Made by a program: the position numbers and the translations under genes | NCBI GenBank assembly: GCA_030374805.1 | Contig: JARGSG010000014.1 | Span: 496,001 to 560,000, forward strand | Length of the DNA: 64,000 nt | Direction: 5' to 3' | DNA from: Gracilaria gracilis | Taxonomy: Eukaryota; Rhodophyta; Florideophyceae; Gracilariales; Gracilariaceae | Shown here: piece by piece, positions 51,440 through 60,636 of the stretch | Position numbering within the stretch: position 1 is the first letter of the stretch | Layout of the letters: the number at the start of each line of letters is the position of its first letter | The notes under the pieces: model-generated | What the model was told of the DNA's origin: nothing | The model's database searches: none | What the model saw: the letters and a program-made list of their open reading frames with translations, nothing else

Positions 51440-52504
51440 ATGTCGCCCATGTGGGCGTTTTCGGTTTGCATCCCGCTCAACATTCGCCCCTCGGCCACAC
51501 GTCGTCATGCGAGGCTACGTCATCGATCGGTATGCAGTGCCAATCAAACGCCTTCGACGCCTGCACTCGATTCGCTCTCGTCTTCCACCAAGCTCAACGC
51601 CGTTATTGATTCGATGGCTCGCAAACAAGACAGAAGCTCCACATTACAACTCATCAACGAACTGAAGCAAGTTGGGGGTTGTCTGGAACGCGCTCCTCTG
51701 ACTTCCGTTATTGATGCATTTGTTCCAGCTCCGAATGAACTGGAGATTCTGCTTCAAACGGTGCTGCCAACTGGTTTTGCCAGTCGTTCGCTCCTGTCAC
51801 TCTTGTGTAAACAGGATGATGAGGCAGAGGCAGATACACGCGCTTACGACAAAATTGATCCACAAAAGTCTTTGGATGTTTCGCTGGCAATAGCGTTTGT
51901 TGGCCTGGTTGCATCTGCACTTTCTGTCGAAGTGGTAGAGCCAGTCATTTGGCATCACGCAGCCGATGAGGCTACAGCTCTTCTGGTCACACTGTTGCTT
52001 TGCCTCGCATACGATCGTTATGTGGCGTCGTCGACAGCATGGCGTCGAATTCAAAGAGGCTTGACAAGACTTTTTCGTGATGATCCCATACGTTCTTCTC
52101 GAGTAGATGCGGCGTGCTTTCTGACGGCATACGTGCTCGGACTACCATGGATATGCTTCAAACCAGACGGAACGCGAGTGGCCGAATGGATCGAGAACAA
52201 GGCCGCTGATGGAGAGGAGTTGAACGATTTGGTTGATCGATGTTTGATATGGCTTGTGAGTGCGGTGGTTGTAGAACATGAGCTGGATGGCATGCTGATT
52301 GAGTCCGATTTGAAATGCGCACATGACCTGCTTCGACGAAGAAAACGAACGCGAGACGCAAAGAGGACAATTTGGCAGGCGATGACAAGAGCAAAAGCTT
52401 TATTAACGGAGTACCAACAAGTGCATGTTCAATTGGCGGATAACATGTTACGTGGCGCAACAGTGGGTGACTGTGTGGCACTGATGACTGATTCGATGAA
52501 GTAA
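51440..52504 (+). CDS. Unknown protein with possible plastid transit peptide and membrane segments
   Basis: 354 residues. The start MSPMWAFSVCIPLNIRPSATRRHARLRHRS is Arg/Ser-rich without acidic residues for about 45 codons and fits a red algal plastid transit peptide with an early aromatic residue. Two hydrophobic stretches follow (VSLAIAFVGLVASALSVEVV, about 147-166; EATALLVTLLLCLAYDRYVA, about 177-196) and probably a third (LIWLVSAVVVEH). The C-terminal third is helical and charged. It ends 38 bases before the convergent TOG-like gene stop. I do not recognise the family. A plastid envelope or thylakoid protein is a guess. Confidence 0.65.
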   Translation: MSPMWAFSVCIPLNIRPSATRRHARLRHRSVCSANQTPSTPALDSLSSSTKLNAVIDSMARKQDRSSTLQLINELKQVGGCLERAPLTSVIDAFVPAPNELEILLQTVLPTGFASRSLLSLLCKQDDEAEADTRAYDKIDPQKSLDVSLAIAFVGLVASALSVEVVEPVIWHHAADEATALLVTLLLCLAYDRYVASSTAWRRIQRGLTRLFRDDPIRSSRVDAACFLTAYVLGLPWICFKPDGTRVAEWIENKAADGEELNDLVDRCLIWLVSAVVVEHELDGMLIESDLKCAHDLLRRRKRTRDAKRTIWQAMTRAKALLTEYQQVHVQLADNMLRGATVGDCVALMTDSMK

Positions 52505-52542
52505 GAATGAGACACAGATACACACAACGATGGATAAGGTGA

Positions 52543-53571
52543 TCACGAGTGATTCTCCACATTCTCCTGATCGTTTCGGGCGATTTGCTTGACATCATAT
52601 GCATCGTCATGGCTTTTAGAAGTGTCAGAAGTTGGAACGGGTTGCGTTTTTTGCATGGCTTGTCTCTTTTGCTTGATAAGTTGCTTCATGGTGATTCTTT
52701 GAGCGGTGGCAGGCTTGTGGTGCCCCAAGACAGTTTGCAATCTGTCTGACACTGATTTGTGCAATTGTTGCAACAAGTGATCGGTGCTTTGCTTTCCAAA
52801 GTGTAAGGTATGCGCCTGAATGAGCTGCTTGGTGGACTGACGTACGTTGACGTTTTTGTCGACAACAGTGGCCTCAACAAGTGGCTTGAGGAAGGAGTGC
52901 AAGGTGTCTCGAGTTTGAGCGGCTTGCGCTTGCGGGTTGCGTACAAAGCACTTGAAGGCGTGCACAACGAGGGATCTGGTCTGCGCATGCGGACTGGTTA
53001 GCTTGGACATGACCTGATGCCAGAATTGGGCATCGGTGTTATGAGTGGCCAGCGACAGGGCGGCGTTGGTGCGAGCATCAACCATAATCTTCTTTGTGGC
53101 GTGCACGGAAGACAGCGCATGCACGATAATGTGCGCAGCGTGCTCCGGGGTGAAAAGCGGCGCCAGCTGCTGAATACAATGCGAGGCAGCAATGACAAGC
53201 ATGGACCTCATGTCGGCGAGCTGGGCGCCGAGATGGGGCGCGATGGCATGAATGACGGACGCATCGCGCGTGGTGGCGAGCGCGTGCAGCGCGGCTTGCT
53301 TGGTCTGCCAGTCGGAGGCGGGGTTTTGCAGGTGGGTGGTATGACGACGGATGTGAAGCTGAGTGCGCTTCTTCTGAAGGCGATCGGCGGCGGCCAGGTG
53401 CGAGCGCAGGACGGCGCGCGTGTCGGTGGCTTGCGCGTGGTGAGAGGAGGCTTCCGTGAGCAGACGCTGCCAATGACGAGTCTGCGGGCGCGAGATTCGA
53501 CTGGCCTTGGCCGGCGTGTCCAGCGCGTGCGCCGGCTGCGCGCGTGGCGGCGTTGCAACGGGCGTGGACAT
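52543..53571 (-). CDS. TOG/HEAT-repeat protein, CLASP-like
   Basis: 342 residues. A Pro/Ala/Thr-rich head (1-40) precedes helical repeats of the HEAT type: DWQTKQAALHALATT, MLVIAASHCIQQLAPLF, KIMVDARTNAALSLATHN, TRSLVVHAFKCFVRNPQ, VDKNVNVRQSTKQLIQAHTLHFG. The pattern, with NVNVRQSTKQLI in place of the usual VRxxAxxxL, is that of a CLASP N-terminal/TOG domain that binds tubulin. The C-terminus is basic (KQLIKQKRQAMQK). The protein is much shorter than full CLASPs, so it may be a single-TOG microtubule factor. The ATG at 53571 lies 7 bases after a C15 tract in the mRNA sense. Confidence 0.7.
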   Translation of the reverse strand: MSTPVATPPRAQPAHALDTPAKASRISRPQTRHWQRLLTEASSHHAQATDTRAVLRSHLAAADRLQKKRTQLHIRRHTTHLQNPASDWQTKQAALHALATTRDASVIHAIAPHLGAQLADMRSMLVIAASHCIQQLAPLFTPEHAAHIIVHALSSVHATKKIMVDARTNAALSLATHNTDAQFWHQVMSKLTSPHAQTRSLVVHAFKCFVRNPQAQAAQTRDTLHSFLKPLVEATVVDKNVNVRQSTKQLIQAHTLHFGKQSTDHLLQQLHKSVSDRLQTVLGHHKPATAQRITMKQLIKQKRQAMQKTQPVPTSDTSKSHDDAYDVKQIARNDQENVENHS

Positions 53572-54509
53572 TGTGTGCGGGGGGGGGGGGGGGAGCAATT
53601 GGCAGAAGCGCGGGGGCGCACGGCGTGCAACAAGAGCGGCGGGTGAAGTTGAGCTTTTTATGCGGGGGCGGCGGAGCGGAGGGCGAGCAGTTGATTTGAA
53701 CGGTGCGGTTGGCGGTGGTTTGACCGTTTGAAAAATTAAAAAAGGCGTGCACAATTGGCGTGTTGTGATTGGGCGCCAATGTGGCACACACATGTGCAAA
53801 TGAGGTGCGCGTGCGGGCGAGGCAGACGCTGTGCGCACAGTGCGAGACGTCTCACGACTACGCGCGTATGCAAAACAGGCTGTTCCGTGTCGAAAAGGAG
53901 CGTCGCCCCGCGGGCGGCGCCGATACAGTAGATAAAGTTTTGCGTACAGTAGACGCTCAGTAGAGTATAGGCATTTTGGTGGCGCGTGGACGGTGGAGAG
54001 TGCTCGCTGGCAGACAAGCTGCACTGTATCTTACATTTACATTTACCTTCGTACCGCCATTCGACTTCAACCGCCGCCACACTCACGTGACGCGCGCGCT
54101 GTACCCTTTGAGGTTTGGTTACCCGTGTAAGGCCAAATTTAACTGCAATTCTGCTTTGTACTACACGTACCTTCGCTGCGCGCGCGCCTTGACAGTGCCG
54201 ATGCTCCACCACGCGCTACTGCTGTGCAAGATGCTGGAAGCAGATGCAAATCTGTACTTCACTGTCGTTAGATACATAAGATACTTAGAAAGCCCCTTCG
54301 CCGAACGTTATTGTCCGCTACTCGGACAGCTTAGTTAACTCTGTACATCACACCCATCTCCAACACCACCACCACCACCACCACCACCTGCTCGCCGCCA
54401 CCCATCGCCTCCACCCACACCATGCACAATCCACCACAACAAAACACGCACACGCCACCAAAAAGTGTGCGCGCAGCCGCAGCCAGCTGCGCGCACACGT
54501 TTGCAACAG
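53572..54509. other. GC-rich spacer with simple repeats
   Basis: It contains the G15 run (53579-53593), long open frames of skewed composition without domains, and a (CAC)n tract at 54364-54386. No gene is seen. Confidence 0.45.
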
Positions 54510-55103
54510 CTATGGCGCGGGCGCCGAATCTGCAATCGAAGGCGGTAAAACAAACGGCGCCATCAGCAAGCTGTCGTCCGGGCGCGCCATGATGCACCGA
54601 GGTGACGGTGAGCCCGCGCCCGCGTCCTCAAGCTGTGCAAGCTGCACCTGCGCGCCCGTCACGTCGGCCCACACAGCCGGCGCGTCGTCAAACGTGACGC
54701 TTGCGTGCAGCAAAGTGGTAAGCGTCAGCGGCGCTGGCGACTCGGGCGCCATCGTCCATACCACCGTCGTGTACGACGCCGTGTGCGCGCCGTACGCGCC
54801 GTGTGGCGCGCTGTGTGCTGCTGACGGTGTACGTACTGACCACGACGTATGTGTTGACCACGGCGTGTGTGCTGACGACGGCGTACGGGGTGACGACGGC
54901 GTACGGGGTGACGACGGCGTACGGGGTGACGACGGCGTACTGGGTGACGACGACGGCGTACGGGGTGACGACGACGGCGTACGTGCTGACGTGAGCGCTT
55001 TGGCGGCGTCTTCAATGTTGGGCGGCAGTTGTAAACGCGGGATGTGCTCAGCAGTGTGCGTCACCAAGCTGCGTCTTGGCGTTGGCGGTGTGTGCTGCGA
55101 CAT
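54510..55103 (-). CDS. Unknown protein with SPRTPSS repeats
   Basis: 197 residues. After MSQHTPPTPRRSLVTHTAEHIPRLQLPPN, residues about 39-80 are six or more units of (S)SPRTPS/SP, encoded by an 18-bp tandem repeat (CGGCGTACGGGGTGACGA on the plus strand). The remainder (TTVVWTMAPESPAPLTLTTLL, DDAPAVWADVTGAQVQLAQLEDAG, MARPDDSLLMAPFVLPP) is low-charge and unknown. The repeated S/T-P-R sites suit CDK- or MAPK-type phosphorylation. The gene has normal codon structure outside the repeat, but it lies in a composition-biased region, so its reality is likely rather than sure. A C38 tract lies 67 bases upstream of the ATG in the mRNA sense. Confidence 0.5.
   Translation of the reverse strand: MSQHTPPTPRRSLVTHTAEHIPRLQLPPNIEDAAKALTSARTPSSSPRTPSSSPSTPSSPRTPSSPRTPSSPRTPSSAHTPWSTHTSWSVRTPSAAHSAPHGAYGAHTASYTTVVWTMAPESPAPLTLTTLLHASVTFDDAPAVWADVTGAQVQLAQLEDAGAGSPSPRCIMARPDDSLLMAPFVLPPSIADSAPAP
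54874..54990. repeat. 18-bp/21-bp coding tandem repeat
   Basis: Imperfect units of GACGACGGCGTACGGGGT, the last two with an extra GAC. They encode the SPRTPS repeats on the minus strand. Confidence 0.85.
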
Positions 55104-55169
55104 CTGTTATCTGTTTATCTGTACGAGGTACACACGCAGGACAGAACGAGGACGAGGACGAGGGCGACG

Positions 55170-55170
<1 letters not shown>

Positions 55171-55208
<38 letters not shown>
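55171..55208. repeat. G homopolymer, 38 bases
   Basis: Uninterrupted G on the plus strand, upstream of the minus-strand SPRTP-repeat gene. The true length may differ because of sequencing limits. Confidence 0.9.
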
Positions 55209-55209
<1 letters not shown>

Positions 55210-55597
55210 TGACAAAAGTCGGCGTGTAGGGGAAGGAGGCATGGTTTTAGGAGAGCTGACATAGGCGGCGAGCTGGACGGGCGTGCAGGGCGGGGGCGAC
55301 GTACTGGGGCGGGGAGGCGGGCGAGCGTGCGGGCGAGCGTGCGTGCGCGTGGACGGCGGCGGTACGACGGCGGGGCGGGGGGGGGTGAAGGTTGCGCGAC
55401 CAGGTCATGCTCAGCGGTGGCGGCGACGACGGCGGCACGACCACGAAGAAGGCGAACAGACCACGGGGGTGGCTTTGAAGCAGGCACACACTCTGCACAG
55501 AAGCGGCGCGCGAACGGTGCGGCATTAGGGGAGTGCGGTGTTTAAGTAAACATTAGGGCGGCGCTCGAGCTCGGTTTGGTACGTGTTGCTGAGCAAG

Positions 55598-55689
55598 TGC
55601 GATCAGGCGGTTGGCGCGTGTGCGATCATGCGGTTGGCGCGTGTGCGATCATGCGGTTGGCGCGTGTGCGATCATGCGGTTGGCGCGTG
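55598..55689. repeat. 23-bp tandem repeat, four copies
   Basis: Four units of TGCGATCATGCGGTTGGCGCGTG without spacers; only the first differs (ATCAGG for ATCATG). Confidence 0.95.
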
Positions 55690-56394
55690 TCAACGCGCGT
55701 GCATTGCTGATTGATATGTTCCGAACGACATGCGTTGCCCACGCGCCGTGCAACCCGCCCTTGCATCTCTTTGCCAACTGCGACTGCGAGGATGTTTGTG
55801 GCATCGATGTGAAGTTTCCATGCATGATGCATCTGCAGCAACATTCCGCTACCCAAATTTCATTTTGCCATCAAAAAGACAGCTCCAAGTTGAAGACGCA
55901 GCGTGCAGTGACGGTGATGGACGTGCGTAAATAAAGGTTCATGGGTTGGTCAACGTGGCTCTGCTTTGTAGTATCCATGAAGGTAGCTACTCCAAAAGCA
56001 GCCTTCGCGCCAGAGGTGCCACACGCGCCGAACAGGAGTGCTGAACAGAACACAGATGGTATGTGTGATCAATAAGGGTACAATTGTGCCTTCGCTGACA
56101 TGCAGCTGCTTCCACTGCGCGCGATGATGAGTGCCGCCGTCGCTTCTGGCTTTGCTCAGAGAGCGTCTCGGCAGCTCGCCTCTCCAGCAGGCGCAAAAAC
56201 GATTTGTCCGCCGCTTCATGACTGCTGTAATTCACTTACAGCACTGCTGAAGGCAGCTTCAAGGCAGCTTGAGCAGTGCCACACTGCACTGCTGAAGCTG
56301 CTCTAAATTATATAGAGCTACTGTATACTGAAAAGAGTCACACTCGAGAGAGAGCGCGCTTCTCGAATCGACTCAACTTGCGCAAGCCCCCCCA

Positions 56395-58134
56395 ATGGTA
56401 ATGCCATCGCGCAGCAGCTCAGTCTGCGTGTTCTTTTCGCTGCTTTGCACCCTCTTCCTCGCCCACATCGCTTCCATCCACGCCGCCGCCCTGCCAAAAA
56501 ACGCCACCTTTCCAATCATCTCCGTGCGCAATGTCGCCCACTTTGAGCGCCTCATCGCCAACACCAACTACACCTTTGTCAAGTTCTTCCACCCGCGCTG
56601 TCCGCACTGCAAAGCGTTCAAATCGCCCTTCGAGTCGCTTTCGCTGCTCGTTCAAACCTACAACCAGAATGCATCCATCCCGAATAACTTGCGCATCACG
56701 GTGGCAGAGGTCGACGCTTCTGCACATGCCACCGAATCGCTCGTGCGCAAGTATTCTTCGTCGGGCTTTCCTACCCTCAAGCTGTACCGTCACTCCGCCT
56801 TTGTCGCCGAGTATTTCGGCTCCCGCACCGTATCCGACATGTTCGACTTTCTTGCAGCCACCGCGTCCGTGGCTCGCGTGCCGTTGATCACCCATATTCG
56901 ATCCGCTTCGCAGCTCCAATCCTTCGTGCACTCTTTAGCCGATCGCTCTCTCATTCTGTCCGTGTCGCCTCCGAGCCACCATTTCGTGCAAACCGCCTTC
57001 AGAATGAGCGCTTCCTTATCGCCCACCACTGCGTTTGCCACTGTGCAACACGCATCCATGCTCATCCCCAATCAGTCCGACCCGTTCATCCGCCAGCTTT
57101 TGTCGCGTTATGCGCGTTTACCGCAGCTTGCGGCTACTGCGTCGGCCTCTTCTTTCTCCTCTTCTCTCAACTGGTGGTTTTCAAACGTTCGAGATTCGCA
57201 GTCCGTTTCGTCGTTTATGTATACTTCCATCCGACAGCCTCAACAACCGATCCAACTGTCTGCTGACGACGCACCGCTTGTACTACAGAGCGAGCAGCCT
57301 ATGCTGCTGGCTTTTGGCGCCAATGATGCTCCTACCTGGGACGATATTTTCTTCTTGGCCCACGCCGACGTGGAGGTGCCTTCACTCATTCCCGTTTACA
57401 TGCACGTGGCCAAGTTTGTCGACTTTGCGCAGTACGTCACACTGGATGTGTCTCATCTCAACGTCACGGATGTTAATGAACACCAAGCTGTTGCTAACTG
57501 GAGCACGCAGTACGTTGTCTATCGATCCGCCAATATCAACCCGTTCATAGCCAAGTTTGGAGATACTGTCAATATCGCAGGCGCTACGTGGTTATATCAA
57601 CAGCGTCAACTCATAAACCAAACCTCCGTGCATACCATCGCTTCCGAGCTGAACGTTTTGGATCACGTTCAGCTACAATCGCTGGTAGCATACGATGCAC
57701 GAGGCATACTACTGCTACTGTACGAAGACAACTGCGCGAGATGTAGTACTTATGCATCATATCTCACAAGTGTCGCAAAAAGGCTTGAGCAACACGCCGG
57801 TTTCATCGTGGTGGCCGCCGTCAATGTACAGCATGGGTTACCACCACTTCCGGAGGTGAAGCGCATGGATCAGCTACCCCAACGGCTTCCGCTACTAGTG
57901 TGGCTCTCCGCCGGCGAACCCGTAGACGTTTACGACGGATCGATGAACGTTAACGCTATATCTCGATACGCACGGCAGCGCGCCGGCGTGATTACCGAGT
58001 TTGAAGACGGGCTCGAATGGAGCGACGTGATGAACGCATACATGCTACTGATCGGATTGATGTTGATGGTTGTAGGTATTTTAGTTTCACGAAGAAGAGA
58101 TCGACGATTCGTGAAGAGACATCATGTGACTTGA
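56395..58134 (+). CDS. ER thioredoxin-domain (PDI-like) type I membrane protein
   Basis: 579 residues. A signal peptide (about 1-31, VCVFFSLLCTLFLAHIASIHA) leads into a thioredoxin domain with the active site CPHC at 69-72 (FVKFFHPRCPHCKAF) and the cis-Pro region (SSGFPTLKLYRHSAFVAEYFGSR). Two further thioredoxin-like regions seem to follow; the last has NCARCSTY as a possible second CxxC site. A C-terminal membrane helix (about 546-561, MLLIGLMLMVVGILVS) precedes a short basic tail (RRRDRRFVKRH). This topology matches TMX3-type PDIs, which oxidise or isomerise disulfides in the ER lumen. Several N-glycosylation sites fit a lumenal domain. A C7 tract ends one base before the ATG. Confidence 0.88.
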   Translation: MVMPSRSSSVCVFFSLLCTLFLAHIASIHAAALPKNATFPIISVRNVAHFERLIANTNYTFVKFFHPRCPHCKAFKSPFESLSLLVQTYNQNASIPNNLRITVAEVDASAHATESLVRKYSSSGFPTLKLYRHSAFVAEYFGSRTVSDMFDFLAATASVARVPLITHIRSASQLQSFVHSLADRSLILSVSPPSHHFVQTAFRMSASLSPTTAFATVQHASMLIPNQSDPFIRQLLSRYARLPQLAATASASSFSSSLNWWFSNVRDSQSVSSFMYTSIRQPQQPIQLSADDAPLVLQSEQPMLLAFGANDAPTWDDIFFLAHADVEVPSLIPVYMHVAKFVDFAQYVTLDVSHLNVTDVNEHQAVANWSTQYVVYRSANINPFIAKFGDTVNIAGATWLYQQRQLINQTSVHTIASELNVLDHVQLQSLVAYDARGILLLLYEDNCARCSTYASYLTSVAKRLEQHAGFIVVAAVNVQHGLPPLPEVKRMDQLPQRLPLLVWLSAGEPVDVYDGSMNVNAISRYARQRAGVITEFEDGLEWSDVMNAYMLLIGLMLMVVGILVSRRRDRRFVKRHHVT

Positions 58135-58275
58135 TGTACAAAGGCATTGTACTCTGTAGTAAAGAACTGTAACGTGTGTTTTACTCGTCGAGAAAACAAC
58201 TTGGTGCGCACTGACAAAGGCAGTACACGTAGATGGCCAAAACAAAAGCACGACAAGGTACGCCCTCAGAGAAGT

Positions 58276-58911
58276 CTAATATCCGGTGGTTTCTTGCCAG
58301 GCGGCCAGACTCTTGAGTGCGGCATTGTACGCCTTGTAGGCACGAGCCTGATCCTTCTGCACGCAGGCTTGATCGAGTTTTTCAATGTCATTCTTGAAGA
58401 CGCGATAGGCTTTGCTAGCCTTCTCCTCACTCTTCTTATCCGGCATATTAGAATTTATCGTCAACTGAGTCTTGCGCAGATCAGTCTGCAGTCGGAGTTG
58501 ACTCCTGATATCTTCCCACTTCTTGTCTTTAATAGAGTCGACGGATCCAATCAAACGCTCTTTCGCGTCGTCAACAATGAACTTGAACACCGCTACTTCA
58601 TCCTCTCCGAACGGCTTGTATTGTACCTTTCCACCTGTCTGCACGCCGGCGTCAAACGGAGAGGAAGCTCCTCCCACGCCAAACACGGAGATCTTTGGGG
58701 AATCACCGCTCTTTGCCAGGGTGGCGAACGGAGAAAGTCCCACAGTGGCCAATAGAGCGGCACCTCCCAACAACGCTTGTCGTCGCGACACGGGCGCTTG
58801 ACTCATTGTGACGGTGGGACGCGAGGCATGACTGCATGTCGGCAACGAATTGCCGCAGAAAGACGAGCGAGGGACGACAGAAGCGCCCGTGACAAAAGCT
58901 GGTGGCGTCAT
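58276..58911 (-). CDS. Photosystem II extrinsic protein PsbQ' (red algal 20-kDa type)
   Basis: PsbQ' binds the lumenal face of photosystem II and stabilises the oxygen-evolving Mn cluster. The 211-residue precursor has a plastid transit peptide with an early Phe (MTPPAFVTGASVVPRSSF), then a thylakoid signal with twin Arg and hydrophobic core (SRRQALLGGAALLATVGLSPFATLA) ending at an AKS-like cleavage site. The mature part is a four-helix bundle: FKFIVDDAKERLIGSVDSIKDKKWEDIRSQL, LRKTQLTIN, KASKAYRVFKNDIEKLDQAC, YKAYNAALKSLAAWQETTGY. The W-ED-R and DLR patterns are typical of PsbQ relatives. The ATG at 58911 is chosen over one at 59034, whose extra codons are a GACGAAGGC repeat. Confidence 0.85.
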   Translation of the reverse strand: MTPPAFVTGASVVPRSSFCGNSLPTCSHASRPTVTMSQAPVSRRQALLGGAALLATVGLSPFATLAKSGDSPKISVFGVGGASSPFDAGVQTGGKVQYKPFGEDEVAVFKFIVDDAKERLIGSVDSIKDKKWEDIRSQLRLQTDLRKTQLTINSNMPDKKSEEKASKAYRVFKNDIEKLDQACVQKDQARAYKAYNAALKSLAAWQETTGY

Positions 58912-59694
58912 AATGGTACGCGAAGCGTGTGCGAAACGGGAGGACGGAGACGAGCAAGACGACGAAGGCGACGAAGGCGACGAAGGCGACGAAGGCGACG
59001 AGCACAATGAAGGGGGCGGACGAAGGTGTGACAAAGCGCAAACGGTGAAAAAAGGAGCAACTTCTGCCGTGTGGTCGGTTGGCTGTCAGTGTTTGTGGAT
59101 CACACGAATCTCGTGCGCGCGAGCTCGGGAGCGATGGCGTCGGCGATGCGAGGCATGCGTGGAGCGCCTTTGTTTCACCGAAAGATCTTGTGAAGCGCGC
59201 AACCCTACCTGGCGCGCCTCTCGCGCTGCTGCCCAATCGCGCCGCGACAGGTGGTCCTATCGCACCGCCGCCTGCCGTACTGCGTCGAGCACGATGCGAT
59301 TAGGGAATCGGACCGCACCGCAACTTGGTGAGCAACTTGCCAATCTCAAGAATGCCGTAGATAGATAGATAGATAATAGATAGCACATGTGCGTGGCGAA
59401 AACGAATGACCCTCTTCGTCGTAGATACAGTAGATACATGACGGCCGGGGACGGCGTTTGCAGCGAGGGCGTTGGGAGTAGCGATGCATCATGATGAAGA
59501 TGCTTCATTCAAAGCACATCTCCCTCGTTTGCATTCCAAAACGTGCGCCCTTTTCTGTGCCAATTGATTCGATGCATATCCGCAGCTGGGCTTACCTCTG
59601 TCTGCGCGAGCTCCAGCTCATCCTCAATCACCGCCCATTCGAAACTACTTGTTCGCAATACACACTACACTCGTCTATCAAACCACCCGCTACA
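58912..59694. promoter_or_regulatory. Shared divergent promoter region of the two PsbQ-type genes
   Basis: 783 bases between divergent starts. It contains a 9-bp repeat GGCGACGAA at about 58967-59003 and GATA repeats at about 59360-59380 (ATAGATAGATAGATAATAGA). Co-regulation of the two lumenal proteins is possible but not shown. Confidence 0.4.
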
Positions 59695-60264
59695 ATGGCT
59701 GCTCGCACCGCAGCTTTTCTTTCTTCCGTACCAGTTGCACACAAGCCGCCCAGCGTCAACTCACAACGCAGTCGGCACATCTGCATGAGTCACGCCACAG
59801 CAAAGATTCCACGTCGAGCTTTCTTTCGCCTTGCGGCTCTATCAATCACAACCTCCTTGCTACCAAGTCAATCGCACGCGCTAAATCTCGCGGAGAAAAC
59901 AATCCAGACGCATATCTCACAAGTCTCTTTATCACTTGGAAAGGCCAAGTCATTGCTCACTACAGTAAATAGCCTCAAACAAACACTAGCTGAAGATGAC
60001 GCTGATTTCATCTTGAGGTATGCCGCCATCTGGTTGGAGCCCGGTCGTGTCGCAATGAAAGAAATTTCGAAACAAACCGCCGTTCCGCTGTCGGACTTGG
60101 ACAAGATCACAACCATTGCCGGTGCTACGTTGGGACATTTACTCGAGCTTCGTATGGAATTGCAGACAAGAGAGCGCGATGGTGTCGCTAGAGAGCTTGA
60201 CGAATACATTGAAAGCGCCACCGAATTGTTATCTTTACCGAGCGTAAAACGTTTTATCAAATAG
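59695..60264 (+). CDS. Thylakoid-lumen PsbQ-like four-helix protein
   Basis: 189 residues. MAARTAAFLSSVPVAHKPPSVNSQRSR is a plastid transit peptide. PRRAFFRLAALSITTSLLPSQSHA is a twin-arginine thylakoid signal with a likely SHA cleavage. The mature part of about 125 residues is all helical: NLAEKTIQTHISQVSLSLGKAKSLL, SLKQTLAEDDADFILRYAAIWL, SDLDKITTIAGATLGHLLELRMEL, GVARELDEYIESATELLSLPSVKRFIK. The architecture is that of PsbQ/Psb31-type extrinsic proteins of photosystem II, but sequence similarity is weak, so it could be another lumenal assembly factor. It is divergent from PsbQ' and convergent with ATP synthase subunit g. Confidence 0.72.
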   Translation: MAARTAAFLSSVPVAHKPPSVNSQRSRHICMSHATAKIPRRAFFRLAALSITTSLLPSQSHALNLAEKTIQTHISQVSLSLGKAKSLLTTVNSLKQTLAEDDADFILRYAAIWLEPGRVAMKEISKQTAVPLSDLDKITTIAGATLGHLLELRMELQTRERDGVARELDEYIESATELLSLPSVKRFIK

Positions 60265-60339
60265 TCTGGGTCGCAGTAAATCACAACGTAAAACATCCAT
60301 CCCAAACCATGGCCACCTTCAAACAACAAAATACCCTTT

Positions 60340-60636
60340 CTATGCAGTCAGAGATCGAGACCCAATTGCACGTCCAACAAGATAAAAGCCATAAATCTCA
60401 AGCGCGTGCACAAGACCCACGCCAATGTCATTAATCGTTACCTCCCTCGACGTGACTTTCTTCCTCAGTTGGGCCCATTCTTTTGAAGCTTCTGCCACCC
60501 GTGCTGGCATGGCATCCATCGATGTGTAAAAGTACTGCGATCTCAACACACTGGTTGTTTCCCAAGCTTGCGGCGTGCTTGACTTCACGATTAGCGAGCT
60601 TGAGCGCTTCGCGATCTCACGCATCATTGTGGCCAT
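60340..60636 (-). CDS. ATP20: Mitochondrial ATP synthase subunit g (ATP20-like)
   Basis: Subunit g lies in the mitochondrial F0 sector and helps ATP synthase dimerise. The 98-residue protein starts with a basic, hydroxylated region (MATMMREIAKRSSSLIVKSS). It has a central EWAQLRKKVTSREVTINDIGVGL and one membrane helix ending in the family signature VHALEIYGFYLVGRAIGSRSL, equivalent to the FYVGEIIGKRG block with its GxxxG-like dimerisation motif. The size matches plant and fungal proteins. Single exon. The acidic Glu of the signature is Arg here, which is unusual. Confidence 0.75.
   Translation of the reverse strand: MATMMREIAKRSSSLIVKSSTPQAWETTSVLRSQYFYTSMDAMPARVAEASKEWAQLRKKVTSREVTINDIGVGLVHALEIYGFYLVGRAIGSRSLTA

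Larger units (their letters stand above)
55104..56394. other. Spacer with homopolymer and minisatellite
   Basis: It holds a 38-base G run (55171-55208) and a 23-bp tandem repeat (55598-55689). Open frames in it are composition artefacts. No gene is seen. Confidence 0.45.

Noticed and set aside
53078-53791. Several long frames on both strands over the TOG-like gene
   Set aside because: They overlap the helical-repeat frame, lack structure, and are Arg/Pro/Ala-rich shadows of GC-rich DNA.
54364-54597. Minus-strand frame with Val/Gly runs
   Set aside because: Product of the (CAC)n trinucleotide repeat.
55598-55689. Possible CRISPR array
   Set aside because: Units are directly adjacent with no spacers; it is a minisatellite in a eukaryotic genome.
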